A DNA stretch of 64,000 nt, taken from CAJUOR01 sp964596105 (GTDB lineage: Bacteria > Bacillota_I > Bacilli_A > Erysipelotrichales > Coprobacillaceae). This document shows, in pieces, positions 54,049 through 63,211 of the stretch (its first letter is position 1; each line of letters begins with the position of its first letter). The DNA lies in contig CAZQRT010000001.1 in NCBI GenBank assembly GCA_964596105.1, positions 10,061-74,060 on the forward strand, given 5' to 3'. The notes beneath the pieces are model-generated. The model was not told where the DNA came from, ran no database searches, and saw only the letters and a list, made by a program, of their open reading frames with translations. The position numbers were made by a program, and so were the translations under genes.

Positions 54049-54624
54049 TCACTTCCTCATAATCACAAGCAGCCCGTCCCCGCGCGGAAGGTACTGTGCC
54101 TGATAATCGGGATGATGAAAAATCCAGTCTTTAAAGGCGGCGATTTTTCGCACCAGGGCGCGCAGATGGCGGCTTTGAATGTTCTCTTCATGACCGACCA
54201 GGCCGTGAAAATCGATATTATCCACGATCACCTTGCCGTCACTCTTTAAAAACGGGACATATTTCTCAAAAAACCGGCGGTTCTGGGCTTTGGCGGCATC
54301 GATGAAGATAACATCATAAGGGGCCAGCTTTAAATCCTGATCATCTAAAGCATCCCCAAAAATTAAATAGATCCGTTCTTCCAGCGCCATCTGCGCGACG
54401 TTTTCGCGGGCTTTCTGATAGCGCTTCTCGTCTCTTTCGATGCTCTCGATTCTCAAATTGGGGATGGTTAAGGCCATCATGAGCGCGGAATATCCCGTCC
54501 CGCTGCCGATTTCCAGCAGTGTCGCGGGCTTTTTTTCCTTCAACAGATCCAGAAGGCAGGCCAGGCCGTCATCTTCCATGATCGGGATGCCCGCAGCTAA
54601 GGCTTCCTGTTTTATTCGGTCCAT
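54049..54624 (-). CDS. trmR: SAM-dependent O-methyltransferase, TrmR-like
   Basis: A 191-residue class I methyltransferase. It has the SAM site LLEIGSGTGYSALMMAL, an acidic ESIERDE loop and metal-site residues in IFIDAAKAQ and VDNIDFHG. In Bacillus, the gene in this place (yrrM/trmR) methylates 5-hydroxyuridine-34 to 5-methoxyuridine, the step after the U32 proteins. The genes here are in the right order. It overlaps mltG by 13 bp. Confidence 0.9.
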   Translation of the reverse strand: MDRIKQEALAAGIPIMEDDGLACLLDLLKEKKPATLLEIGSGTGYSALMMALTIPNLRIESIERDEKRYQKARENVAQMALEERIYLIFGDALDDQDLKLAPYDVIFIDAAKAQNRRFFEKYVPFLKSDGKVIVDNIDFHGLVGHEENIQSRHLRALVRKIAAFKDWIFHHPDYQAQYLPRGDGLLVIMRK

Positions 54625-55664
54625 GGATGAGCGTCCGCGTTGGCCTCGTGCTCTTCGATCGTTTTGGCATAGAGCACCTCGCCGGTCTGGGTGGCGTAGA
54701 AATAATAATAATCGTGCGTGGAGTAATTGATGCAGCTCTGGATGGTGATCTCGGAGACATTGCTGATGGGGCCGACCGGCAGTCCCGCGTATTTATACGT
54801 GTTATACAAAGACTCCACCTCTAAATCATCATAGGTGACATGGATGCCGGTGCGCTGCAAGGCGTAGAGCACCGAGATATCGCTTTCCAAAGGCATCTCA
54901 GAGGCGAGACGGTTGTGGAAAACCCCGGCGATCATCGGGCGGTCCTCGTCAAACAGCGCCTCTCTTTCCACCAGCGAGGCGAAACTTAAAAACTCGTGGA
55001 CGCTGAAATTCAGCTTCGCGATATCGTCTTTATACTGGTCTAAAATCGTCTCCATCTGGTTGAGCATCATCAGCGTGCAGTCATCCGCGGTGACATCAGG
55101 ATCGGTAATCGTGTAGGTTTCCGGAAACAGATATCCCTCTAAAGGATACATGATCCCCTCATGCATGATGGCTGTCTCATCTAAAAACCAGAACTGCTCG
55201 CACAAGGAGCGCAGATATTCAGGATCCGCCCAGCGCTCCATGACCGTTTTGGCGTCGCTGTGACAGGTCGCGGCGACAATTTCCGCGACCTCGGGAATCG
55301 TCAGACCCTCGGTGACGGTCATCTGCGTTTTGGCCAGATAATCAAAGTCCCCTTCGGACACGACGCGCATGATTTCCGCGACATCCATGCCTTTGTTTAA
55401 CTCGTAGGTGTTGGCCTGCAGGGTGTCAATGTGATTCAGGCGCAGATAGATCCTGGCGCACGTGGTGTCACGGATCAGATCTTCTGATTTTAATAAATCG
55501 ATGATATCCTGAAAACCCATGCCGCTCTCGACATGAACAATCACTTCTTCATCCGCGCTCCCGGCCGGTTTTAACTGCTGCCGGTAATAACTGAAAACGC
55601 CGATGCCCGCGATGCCAATCAGTAAAATCACGACCGCGAATATCCGCCATCCGACTCTTTTCAC
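54612..55664 (-). CDS. mltG: Endolytic murein transglycosylase
   Basis: MltG cuts nascent peptidoglycan and limits glycan length. The 350-residue protein has an N-terminal membrane helix (~8-27), a LysM-like domain and the YceG fold with the catalytic glutamate in LSFASLVEREALF. The ending ISNVSEITIQSCINYSTHDYYYF is typical. An AGGAGG lies ahead of the ATG. It starts 33 bp after the DUF1292 gene. Confidence 0.95.
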   Translation of the reverse strand: MKRVGWRIFAVVILLIGIAGIGVFSYYRQQLKPAGSADEEVIVHVESGMGFQDIIDLLKSEDLIRDTTCARIYLRLNHIDTLQANTYELNKGMDVAEIMRVVSEGDFDYLAKTQMTVTEGLTIPEVAEIVAATCHSDAKTVMERWADPEYLRSLCEQFWFLDETAIMHEGIMYPLEGYLFPETYTITDPDVTADDCTLMMLNQMETILDQYKDDIAKLNFSVHEFLSFASLVEREALFDEDRPMIAGVFHNRLASEMPLESDISVLYALQRTGIHVTYDDLEVESLYNTYKYAGLPVGPISNVSEITIQSCINYSTHDYYYFYATQTGEVLYAKTIEEHEANADAHPWTE

Positions 55665-55697
55665 GCCTGGTTCCTCCTTTTTTTAAAAAACGGGCGA

Positions 55698-55943
55698 TTA
55701 TTCGTCGTCCGTTTCAGCCATAAATGCTTCAAACATATCCGAAATCAGATCCCACTCCGGGGCGGTTTCAATCTCAAAAAGATGGCCTTCATCATCGTAA
55801 ATGGAAGCGTAAACCTCGCCGCTTTCATCATCGGGATCATAGTAAAGCACATAGGATTTGTCATCATGATCGAATGTGAAGAGAATTTCATATTCCCGGC
55901 TTTCGCCGTCTTCATTCTCTACAAGGATGGTTGTCGCGTCCAA
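55698..55943 (-). CDS. DUF1292 domain-containing protein (YrzB-like)
   Basis: An 81-residue very acidic protein (DATTILVENEDGESREYEIL, then YVLYYDPDDESGEVYAS), typical of DUF1292. It lies between ruvX and mltG as yrzB does in Bacillus. Its function is unknown. Its first codons overlap the ruvX 3' end by 25 bp. Confidence 0.92.
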   Translation of the reverse strand: MDATTILVENEDGESREYEILFTFDHDDKSYVLYYDPDDESGEVYASIYDDEGHLFEIETAPEWDLISDMFEAFMAETDDE

Positions 55944-56371
55944 GACGATGCCCCCTTCAACTGATCTAAATAGCCCTGCAAAATCAGCACGGCCGCCATT
56001 TTATCAACGACCTGGCGGCGTTTTTTACGGGAAACATCCGCCTGGAGCAAAGTCTTGTCGGCGATGACCGTCGTGAGGCGTTCATCACTCAAATAGACCG
56101 GCAGCCCTGTCGTCTTTTCCAAAAGCTTCTGAAAGTCCTGACTGATTTTGCCGCGTTTGCCGATATCCCCGTTCATATGACGGGGCAGGCCTAAGACAAT
56201 CGCGGAAATGTCCTGACTGGCGCATAGCCCGGCGACATGAGCCGCCGCCTTTTTGTAGTCGTCAGGCGGAAAGCGGAAGGTTTCCAGACCGCGGGCGGTA
56301 ATCCCTAACGGATCGCTGACGGCGATGCCGAGGGTCTTCTCGCCCAGATCGAGGCCCATGAATCTAGTCAT
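55919..56371 (-). CDS. ruvX: Holliday junction resolvase-like RuvX (YqgF)
   Basis: A 150-residue RNase H-like nuclease. It has MGLDLGEKTLGIAVSD with catalytic Asp, IVLGLPRHMNGDIG and VYLSDERLTTVIAD with the Glu. Family members act on 16S rRNA processing or Holliday junctions. It overlaps ireB by 8 bp and the DUF1292 gene by 25 bp, indicating tight coupling. Confidence 0.95.
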   Translation of the reverse strand: MTRFMGLDLGEKTLGIAVSDPLGITARGLETFRFPPDDYKKAAAHVAGLCASQDISAIVLGLPRHMNGDIGKRGKISQDFQKLLEKTTGLPVYLSDERLTTVIADKTLLQADVSRKKRRQVVDKMAAVLILQGYLDQLKGASSWTRQPSL

Positions 56372-56627
56372 GGTCCCCCTCCATGTAGTATTTCACGAGT
56401 TCTTCGATGATCTCGTCGCGATCGATCTGCTGAATGATCTGGCGGGCGCCTTTGTGACTGGAGATATACGCGGGGTCATTGCTGATAAGATACCCGGCGA
56501 TCTGATGCACAGCATTATAGCCCTTCTCCTGCAAAGCCACAAAAACCGTTTCGAGATTCGAGCGGATAACTTCGCGCTTAATGTCTTCGGAGCTGAAAAC
56601 AATCGTCTTGGAATGATCTTTTCTCAT
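56364..56627 (-). CDS. ireB: IreB family regulatory phosphoprotein
   Basis: An 87-residue protein of the UPF0297/YrzL family. The start SKTIVFSSEDIKREVIRSNL includes the N-terminal Thr/Ser region phosphorylated by the IreK kinase in Enterococcus. The HKGARQIIQQIDRDEIIEEL segment is well conserved. The position between alaS and ruvX is the same as in Bacillus and Enterococcus. It starts 49 bp after alaS. Confidence 0.95.
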   Translation of the reverse strand: MRKDHSKTIVFSSEDIKREVIRSNLETVFVALQEKGYNAVHQIAGYLISNDPAYISSHKGARQIIQQIDRDEIIEELVKYYMEGDHD

Positions 56628-56676
56628 GATTCCCCCTCCTCGCTAAGGATAGTTTACAACATTTTCCCGGCAATTA

Positions 56677-59286
56677 CTACAATAAAACCTGTTGAATTTG
56701 TGCGATGACAGCTTCCGCCTTGGTCGCGTCTTTGCCGCCGCCCTGGGCAAAATCCGGTTTGCCGCCGCCTTTGCCGCCGCAGGCCGCGTTGGCCGCTTTC
56801 ACCAGGTCCCCGGCGCGTATTCCCTTGGCGACCAGATCCGGGCTGACGGCCACATAATAAGCCAGCCGGTCCGGCTTTTTTGACATCAGCAGTACCACCC
56901 CGGAGCCGAGATGATCTCTTAAGCTGAGGGCTTCCTGTTTTAAAGCGTTCTGGGTATCATTTTCGCTAAAGCGGGAAAGGAACCGGATGCCGTTGACGGT
57001 CTCGACCTGACTGAGCGCGGCCTGGGCCTTGTATGCATTTAACTGGGCCGTTAATTCCTGAATCTCCTTTTTAGAAGCTCCAAGATCAGCCATGATCTCG
57101 TCAGCCTTCTCTAAAAGCGTCGCCGAACTGCCGGCTTTGAGTATAGCCGCGGTCTGATTCAAGAGTTTTTCCTGATCGTGGAAATAGCGGTAGGCCTTTT
57201 CCCCGGTGATGCCTTCAATACGGCGGATGCCCGAGCCGATGCTCTCCTCGCTGACGAGTTTAAACAGACCGATATCCGCGGTATTTTTGACATGAGTACC
57301 GCCGCAGAATTCCTTGGAGTAATCCGCGATGCTGACGACACGCACCACTTTGCCGTATTTCTCGGTAAACAGGGCTGTCGCCCCGGTGGCGCGGGCTTCC
57401 TCAATGGGCATCTCGGCGGTCGTTACAGGCATGCCGGCGAAGATCGCTTCATTCACCTGGCGCTCCACGGCTTCCAGCTGCTCAGCGCTTAATTTTTCAA
57501 AGTGGGTGAAGTCAAAGCGCAGGCGCTGATCATCCACGTAGGAGCCGGCCTGGCTGATATGATCCCCGACGACATTTTTCAAAGCGCGCTGCAAAAGATG
57601 CGTCGCGGTATGATTGCGCTGGGTGCGCCGCCGTTTATCGAGATCGATTTTTTGGGTGAGGGTATCGTGGAGTGACAAGGTTCCCATGACGTGATCGAGA
57701 TGCAGCATATGCTGTTTGTTCGGGGTGTTGATGACACTGGTGACGCGGGCTTTAAAATCATCATTATAGACCTGTCCGGTATCGGCCACCTGTCCGCCCA
57801 TTTCCGCGTAGAAAGGGGTCTCATCTAAGATGATATCGCCCTCTTCTTCAAGCTGCTCGCACGGGCTGCCGTCGACAAAGATCGCGATCACGTCACCGGT
57901 GATCACCGCCGGATCATAGTGGAAAACCGACGGGGTTGTGAAATCCATGAGCGCGGCATTCTGGGCCTGCATCGACTCGCTTCTCGTGCGGGCTTTTTTC
58001 GCGGTTTCTTTCTGTTTGTTCATCTCTTCATGAAATCCCGCTTCATCCACATAGACATGATGCTCCTGGCAGATTTCCAGCGTCAGCTCCAGAGGAAAAC
58101 CGTAGGTGTCATAAAGCCGGAAAGCATCCTGGCCGGAGAGCGTGGAAATGCCTGTGGCCAAAATGCCGCCGAGCATTTTCTCGCCGTCATTTAAGGTCTG
58201 GTGGAATTTTTCTTCCTCGATATCAATCAGATGGCTGGAAAAGGAAAGCTTGTCAGGCAGTTCCTGATAAAAGTCTTTCATGATATCGGTAACGACCGCG
58301 GCCAGCTCGGACATAAAGGACCCGCTGATGCCGATTTTCTGGCCGTAGCGGACCGCTCTTCGTAAAATTCTTCTTAACACATAGCCGCGGCCTTCATTGG
58401 AGAAGTTCGCGCCGTCGCCTAAAGCGAAGGTGATGGTGCGGATATGATCGGCGATGACGCGGTAGGCCATGGGATCTTCCTGGTAGCTGACTTTGGCTCT
58501 TTTTTGCGTGGCCTCGATGATCGGCAGAAACAGGTCGGTGTCGAAATTGGTCCGGCCGTTTTGAATGATGGAGCAGATCCGTTCCAGTCCCATGCCGGTA
58601 TCGATGTTTTTATGGGGCAGCTCCTCATAATCTTCGCGCTTCACGCCCGGCCGGGCGTTGTACTGGCTGAAGACGAGGTTCCAGATTTCCACATAGCGGT
58701 CGTTTTCCATTTCCTCAAAGAACAGTTTTTCGCCGATGTTTTGGGGATCAAAATCGGGACCGCGGTCATAGAAGATCTCGGAGTCGGGACCGCACGGCCC
58801 TTCCCCGATCTCCCAGAAGTTGTTGGGGGTTTTTAAAATATGATCGGGATGAACCCCCAGCTCCAGCCAGCGCTGATAAGCCTCTTCATCGCGGTCATGA
58901 ACGGTGATGTATAGCTTTTCGGGATCAAAATCAAGCCACTGACTGCCGGTTAAAAACTCCCAGGCGTAGGCGATGGCTTCATTTTTAAAATAGGCGCCGA
59001 TCGAGAAGTTTCCGAGCATTTCAAAGAAGGTGTGGTGGCGCGAGGTCACGCCGACATTTTCGATATCGTTGGTGCGAATTGATTTCTGGACGTTGGTGAT
59101 GCGGGGGTTTTCCGGTTTGATCGAACCGTCAAAATATTTTTTTAAAGCCGCGACCCCGGCATTAATCCATAGTAGCGTCGGATCATCAGCCGGCACGAGA
59201 GGAACGCCGGGTTCGATGGCATGCCCGTGGCTGGTAAAATAGTCTAAAAACAGCTGTCTGGTTTGGCTGCCTGTCAGTTTTTTCAT
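56677..59286 (-). CDS. alaS: Alanyl-tRNA synthetase
   Basis: AlaS charges tRNA-Ala and edits mischarged products. The 869-residue protein has the class II catalytic core (NVGVTSRHHTFFEMLGNFS), the editing-domain zinc residues RNHTATHLLQRAL and EFCGGTHVKNTAD, and the C-terminal DHHA1 domain ending GGGKPDFAQGGG. I choose ATG 59286, with GGAAAGGATG upstream; the earlier ATG at 59349 lies inside the leader terminator. A leader with T-box-like antiterminator is just upstream. Confidence 0.96.
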   Translation of the reverse strand: MKKLTGSQTRQLFLDYFTSHGHAIEPGVPLVPADDPTLLWINAGVAALKKYFDGSIKPENPRITNVQKSIRTNDIENVGVTSRHHTFFEMLGNFSIGAYFKNEAIAYAWEFLTGSQWLDFDPEKLYITVHDRDEEAYQRWLELGVHPDHILKTPNNFWEIGEGPCGPDSEIFYDRGPDFDPQNIGEKLFFEEMENDRYVEIWNLVFSQYNARPGVKREDYEELPHKNIDTGMGLERICSIIQNGRTNFDTDLFLPIIEATQKRAKVSYQEDPMAYRVIADHIRTITFALGDGANFSNEGRGYVLRRILRRAVRYGQKIGISGSFMSELAAVVTDIMKDFYQELPDKLSFSSHLIDIEEEKFHQTLNDGEKMLGGILATGISTLSGQDAFRLYDTYGFPLELTLEICQEHHVYVDEAGFHEEMNKQKETAKKARTRSESMQAQNAALMDFTTPSVFHYDPAVITGDVIAIFVDGSPCEQLEEEGDIILDETPFYAEMGGQVADTGQVYNDDFKARVTSVINTPNKQHMLHLDHVMGTLSLHDTLTQKIDLDKRRRTQRNHTATHLLQRALKNVVGDHISQAGSYVDDQRLRFDFTHFEKLSAEQLEAVERQVNEAIFAGMPVTTAEMPIEEARATGATALFTEKYGKVVRVVSIADYSKEFCGGTHVKNTADIGLFKLVSEESIGSGIRRIEGITGEKAYRYFHDQEKLLNQTAAILKAGSSATLLEKADEIMADLGASKKEIQELTAQLNAYKAQAALSQVETVNGIRFLSRFSENDTQNALKQEALSLRDHLGSGVVLLMSKKPDRLAYYVAVSPDLVAKGIRAGDLVKAANAACGGKGGGKPDFAQGGGKDATKAEAVIAQIQQVLL

Positions 59287-59387
59287 AATATCCATCCTTT
59301 CCAAAAACAAAAAAGTCCTCCCCGAAAGGAACGACTTTAATAGTACCATTCCTCGCTTGAAAAGAGGTTTTTCCCCTCTTTGATTGT
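59287..59387 (-). promoter_or_regulatory. alaS: alaS leader: minimal T-box-like antiterminator and terminator
   Basis: From the predicted start (~59387) the RNA holds a short hairpin AAAGAGG/CCTCTTT (59381-59361). AGGAA (59353-59349) follows with TGGTAC (59348-59343) in a bulge. A distant TTCCT (59331-59327) can pair AGGAA as an antiterminator, and a terminator hairpin AAAGTC...GACTTT with T-run covers 59338-59310. UGGU would pair with the ACCA end of tRNA-Ala. There is no room for a specifier Stem I, so this is a reduced T-box or a different leader. It may be alanine-responsive. Confidence 0.55.
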
Positions 59388-59393
59388 GGCTGT

Positions 59394-59422
59394 ATTATAG
59401 CCTGTTTCGCGACTTTTTTCAA
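59394..59422 (-). promoter_or_regulatory. alaS: Promoter of alaS
   Basis: TTGAAA (59422-59417), a 17-bp spacer and TATAAT (59399-59394). It begins only 5 bp upstream of the recD2 stop, which limits the leader to about 100 nt. Confidence 0.88.
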
Positions 59423-59426
59423 GTGC

Positions 59427-61550
59427 TTACAAAAAATCATAAGGGGAAGATTCCTCATTCAGCCAGGTCTCAAGGGTGGTGGCGCGGCTTTTTTCCGTGG
59501 TCGCGATGCCTTTTAAAAAGGCGTCGGGATCGCCGATGAGAAACAGCGTCTGGCGGGCCCGGGTCATGCCGGTATAGATCAGATTCTTTTTAAGCATGAC
59601 GTGAAACTCGGGAACAACGGGCATGATGACGATTTTGAATTCACTGCCCTGGGCTTTATGAATCGAGATCGCGTAGGCCAGGGCGAGCTCACTCATCTCG
59701 CCGCGCTCATAGGTGACGAGGCTGCCGTCAAAATCAACCGCGACTTCATCGCTGGTGATGGATATGATCACGCCGACATCCCCGTTGTAGACATTGTCAT
59801 CGGGACGGTTTTTTAACTGCAGCACTTTATCCTGTTCGCGATAAATCCTAGAAAACAGGTGAATTTCTTTTTTATCTCTGGCGGGCGGATTGAGCAGTTT
59901 TTGCAGGCGGCTGTTGATGTGATCGATGCCGGCGGCGCCCTGGTACATCGGGCTTAAAACCTGCACGTCGCATAGATCATATCCTTCGTCCATCGCTTTG
60001 CGGACGATTTTTTCCACCATGCTGACGACCTGTTCGGTCGGGCTTGGGTAGAAGTGAAGATCGTCATAGTCCTGCCAGCCGCTAAAGCGGTCTTCGCGCA
60101 CTTCATGGCTGACTTGAATGATGCCGCCGCGTTTTTTCTGGCGGAAGACGTGTTTTAAAAAAACGCAGGGCAGCTTTTTTGAGGCGATTAAATCTTTTAA
60201 AACCTGTCCGGGGGAAATGCTAGGCAGCTGGGCTTCATCGCCGACGAGAAGAATTTTCTGGACATGCTGGCAGGCCGCAAGTAAAGCAGCGAAAAGACGG
60301 GTATCGACCATGGAGAATTCATCGACGACCAGGACATCAGCATCGAGGGGATGGGCGCGGTTGACTTTAAACTGCTGGTCGTTCATGTCCCATTTTAACA
60401 GGCGGTGAATGGTGCTGGCGGGATAGCCGGTCGCTTCGCTGAGGCGCTTGCTGGCGCGGCCGGTCGGGGCGCAGCAGGCGATTCTGGCGTCTTCATGAGT
60501 CCATTCGTAGATTTTAAGCATGGCGCGGGTGACGGTGGTCTTGCCGGTGCCCGGTCCTCCTGACAGGATCAACAGATCATGCCGCAAAAAGTCGCAGACG
60601 GCCTGTTTCTGGGTTTCATCATAGCTGATGGCCCACTCTTTCTCCAGGTCCGCTAATTTGTCCATCACCATATCGACATCAACTTCCTCCTGGGCGTGGA
60701 AGTAAGGTCTTAAATCGCGGGCGATGTCTTTTTCCGCCTGGTAGAGTTCATGCGGATACAGGTTGTCATCAATGGCGACGATGCTATCCTGGTCGAGATA
60801 GGCTTCGCCGCCGGTGTGGAAGTTTTTTTGAAAGGCTGACAGCAGCACGGCTTTTTTGATAAAGGTGGCGCCGCTGGAAAAGCACAGCTCTCTTAATAAG
60901 AACAGCATCGCGCTCTGGTAGCGGTAAGGATGATCTAAGGGGAAGTTCAGGCGCGTGGCAAAGGCGTCCGCCGTCTTAAATCCGATGCCTTCCACTTCTG
61001 TCATGCGGTAGGGGTTCTCGGAAAGGATGGCGCGGGTTTCGTCTTTGAAAACCCCGAGCAGGCTCATGGCGGTTTTCAGGCCGAGGCCGTGGCCGACCAG
61101 AAAGCTCAGGGTTTCGTGAAGCTGGCGGTTGGCGCTGAGGTTTTCAACCAGGGTCGCTTTTCGGGCTTGATTCATGCCGGGAACCTGGTCGAGGCTGTCG
61201 GGATCGTTCAGGATGACAGACATGGCGTCGAGGCCGAGGGTATCGACGATGGCGCCGGCCAGCTTCTCGCCGATGCTGGTGAACATTTGGCTTGCTAAGT
61301 ATTTGACTAAATCGGCGCGGTCATCAAAGCCGATTTCTTCATAGCCGGATATTTGAAACTGGGGGCCGTATTTGGGGTGATTGACAAATTCCCCGGTGAA
61401 GCGGTAGCTCATATTGAGATTGTAATCGGGCATGTAGCCTGTCATGAGCACGGGACGGGCCATGCCGGCGACTCTGACATTCATGACGATGTAGGCATTC
61501 TGTTTGTTATAATAGCGCACGCTGGCGAGTTTTCCTTCAATGGTTTCCAT
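59427..61550 (-). CDS. recD2: RecD2-type helicase (SF1, ATP-dependent)
   Basis: RecD2 is a 5'-3' DNA helicase in repair. The 707-residue protein has an N-terminal HhH region (EKLAGAIVDTLGLDAMSVI and similar), Walker A LSGGPGTGKTTVT, motif II VVDEFSMVDTRLF, VGDEAQLPSISPG, and the C-terminal UvrD-like AYAISIHKAQGSEF. It starts at the mnmA stop (1-bp overlap), so the two are co-transcribed. The order mnmA-recD2-alaS is the same as in Bacillus. Confidence 0.95.
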   Translation of the reverse strand: METIEGKLASVRYYNKQNAYIVMNVRVAGMARPVLMTGYMPDYNLNMSYRFTGEFVNHPKYGPQFQISGYEEIGFDDRADLVKYLASQMFTSIGEKLAGAIVDTLGLDAMSVILNDPDSLDQVPGMNQARKATLVENLSANRQLHETLSFLVGHGLGLKTAMSLLGVFKDETRAILSENPYRMTEVEGIGFKTADAFATRLNFPLDHPYRYQSAMLFLLRELCFSSGATFIKKAVLLSAFQKNFHTGGEAYLDQDSIVAIDDNLYPHELYQAEKDIARDLRPYFHAQEEVDVDMVMDKLADLEKEWAISYDETQKQAVCDFLRHDLLILSGGPGTGKTTVTRAMLKIYEWTHEDARIACCAPTGRASKRLSEATGYPASTIHRLLKWDMNDQQFKVNRAHPLDADVLVVDEFSMVDTRLFAALLAACQHVQKILLVGDEAQLPSISPGQVLKDLIASKKLPCVFLKHVFRQKKRGGIIQVSHEVREDRFSGWQDYDDLHFYPSPTEQVVSMVEKIVRKAMDEGYDLCDVQVLSPMYQGAAGIDHINSRLQKLLNPPARDKKEIHLFSRIYREQDKVLQLKNRPDDNVYNGDVGVIISITSDEVAVDFDGSLVTYERGEMSELALAYAISIHKAQGSEFKIVIMPVVPEFHVMLKKNLIYTGMTRARQTLFLIGDPDAFLKGIATTEKSRATTLETWLNEESSPYDFL

Positions 61551-62671
61551 TATAGATAACTCCGTTCTTTGCCGTCAAAATAGGCTTTGATGATGGTGCC
61601 GCCGCCAAGGCATTCCGCGCCCTGATAAAAAACCGCGGCCTGGCCAATGGTGACGGCTTTGACGGGCTGGTCAAAGCTTACGTAAGCGGTTTTATCATCC
61701 TGGCACTGAACAGTGACACCGTTATCTTTCTGGCGGTAGCGGAACTTGGCGGTGCAGTGAAACTGTTTGGGGACCGGGTTGATCCAGTTGATGTCTTCAA
61801 CCAGGCAGGCGTCGGACCACAGCCAGGGATTATCTTTGCCCTGGGCGACGTAGAGCAGGTTGTCCGCGACGTTTTTGCCGACGACAAACCAGGCTTCCCC
61901 TTCCCCGCCGATGCCAAGGCCATGGCGCTGGCCGATGGTGTAGTACATGTATCCTTCGTGTTTGCCGACGATTTGGCCGGTGGCGATATCGACCATGTCG
62001 CCGGGTCTGGCGGGCAGATAATTTTTCAAAAACTCCCGGAAGTTTCTTTCCCCGATGAAACAGATGCCGGTGCTGTCTTTTTTCTGAGCGACCGCCAGGT
62101 TTAACTGGCTGGCCATGGCGCGCACGGCTGGTTTGTCATAATCGCCGACGGGAAACAGGGTTTTTTCCAGCTGTCCGGCGTTTAGCTGGCACAAAAAATA
62201 GGTCTGGTCTTTGTTGCTGTCAAGGGCGCGGTACAAATGAATGCGGTCGTCTTTGACAAGGCGGGCATAGTGGCCGGTGGCGATATAATCGGCGCCTTTT
62301 TCTAATGCGTAGTCCAGATAAGCTTTGAATTTGATTTCTTTATTGCATAAAATATCGGGATTGGGGGTATATCCTTTTTGATATGAATCCAGAAAATAAG
62401 CGAAGACGCGATCCCAGTACTCCTGGATAAAGTCCACTCGCAAGATTTTGATGCCTAACTGTTCCGCCACTTTACAAGCGTCGCGGTAGTCTTTTTCCTG
62501 GGGGCAGATATCATTGGGGTCGTTGGGATTACCGAGGATATCATCATTGACGGCGCTGTCCCAGTTGCGCATGAACACGCCGGTCACGTCATATCCTTGT
62601 TTTAATAACAAGGCGGCAGCGACCGCGGAATCCACGCCTCCGGACAGTCCCAAAAATACCTGCGGGCTCAT
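61550..62671 (-). CDS. mnmA: tRNA 2-thiouridylase MnmA
   Basis: MnmA adds sulfur at position 2 of U34 in tRNA-Lys, -Glu and -Gln. The 373-residue enzyme shows the PP-loop GLSGGVDSAVAAALL, the catalytic cysteine in NPDILCNKEIKF and the second in DSTGICFIGERNF. A tRNA-Lys(UUU) gene, a natural substrate, is at 27957. ATG 62671 is 6 nt after AAAGGTGGG; two upstream ATGs lie on or before this site. A TATGAT is near 62698. Confidence 0.96.
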   Translation of the reverse strand: MSPQVFLGLSGGVDSAVAAALLLKQGYDVTGVFMRNWDSAVNDDILGNPNDPNDICPQEKDYRDACKVAEQLGIKILRVDFIQEYWDRVFAYFLDSYQKGYTPNPDILCNKEIKFKAYLDYALEKGADYIATGHYARLVKDDRIHLYRALDSNKDQTYFLCQLNAGQLEKTLFPVGDYDKPAVRAMASQLNLAVAQKKDSTGICFIGERNFREFLKNYLPARPGDMVDIATGQIVGKHEGYMYYTIGQRHGLGIGGEGEAWFVVGKNVADNLLYVAQGKDNPWLWSDACLVEDINWINPVPKQFHCTAKFRYRQKDNGVTVQCQDDKTAYVSFDQPVKAVTIGQAAVFYQGAECLGGGTIIKAYFDGKERSYL

Positions 62672-62713
62672 CGTCATCCCACCTTTCGTGCTATATATCA
62701 TATCAAAATATGA

Positions 62714-62740
62714 CAAAAAAAGAAACCCATAAAGGTTTCC
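62714..62740 (-). terminator. Terminator-like hairpin upstream of mnmA
   Basis: GAAACC-TTTAT-GGGTTTC followed by T7 on the minus strand. It is upstream of mnmA and could end a transcript from the transposase region or form part of a leader. Confidence 0.6.
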
Positions 62741-62885
62741 AGGTGCTGTGAAGGCAGCAGGTATAGGCCATCAAAAGAAACAAAATACCGGCCTTCCGTT
62801 ATAATCTCCGTAAACAGCGTCCCTCCTTGTAGAAATTAAGTCTCCTGCCGAAAACAGCAAGAGGCTTCATAACTTTTTCACGGCT

Positions 62886-62978
62886 TATTTATGTTTCGCA
62901 TGGCCGGAAGTGAACCACCGTTTCACAGCCTGTTTTTATTCCGCGTGGCTGGTAGCGGACCACTTTCCAAGGCAGCTG
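62886..62978. repeat. Two imperfect direct repeats, period 45 bp
   Basis: The units align around CGCATGGCCGGAAGTGAACCAC (first 20 bases from 62897: CGCATGGCCGGAAGTGAACC) and CGCGTGGCTGGTAGCGGACC (62942), 45 bp apart with scattered differences. The 62741-63211 stretch carries these repeats and no gene that I can support; a short frame at 63034-63273 shows no protein-like features beyond one hydrophobic segment and overlaps the transposase 3' end. It may be the noncoding end of the adjacent element. Confidence 0.55.
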
Positions 62979-63211
62979 GCTGCCTGCTGTTATTATTATT
63001 CGCAAGTTCCGCAAATATATCATCTAAAAAATTTCAGTCATTGTTTTCTTTCTGAATCAAACATGATAATTTCCTGAGTAAATAAAAAAGATCCATCAGT
63101 ATGATGAAAAAAAGGCACGCGAAAAGACAGGCGGTGAGCCACTTTCTGACAAACTGCCGCTTAAATAATACTCTTGATGCGCCTTTTGCATAAAAGAGAG
63201 AATAGTTATAA

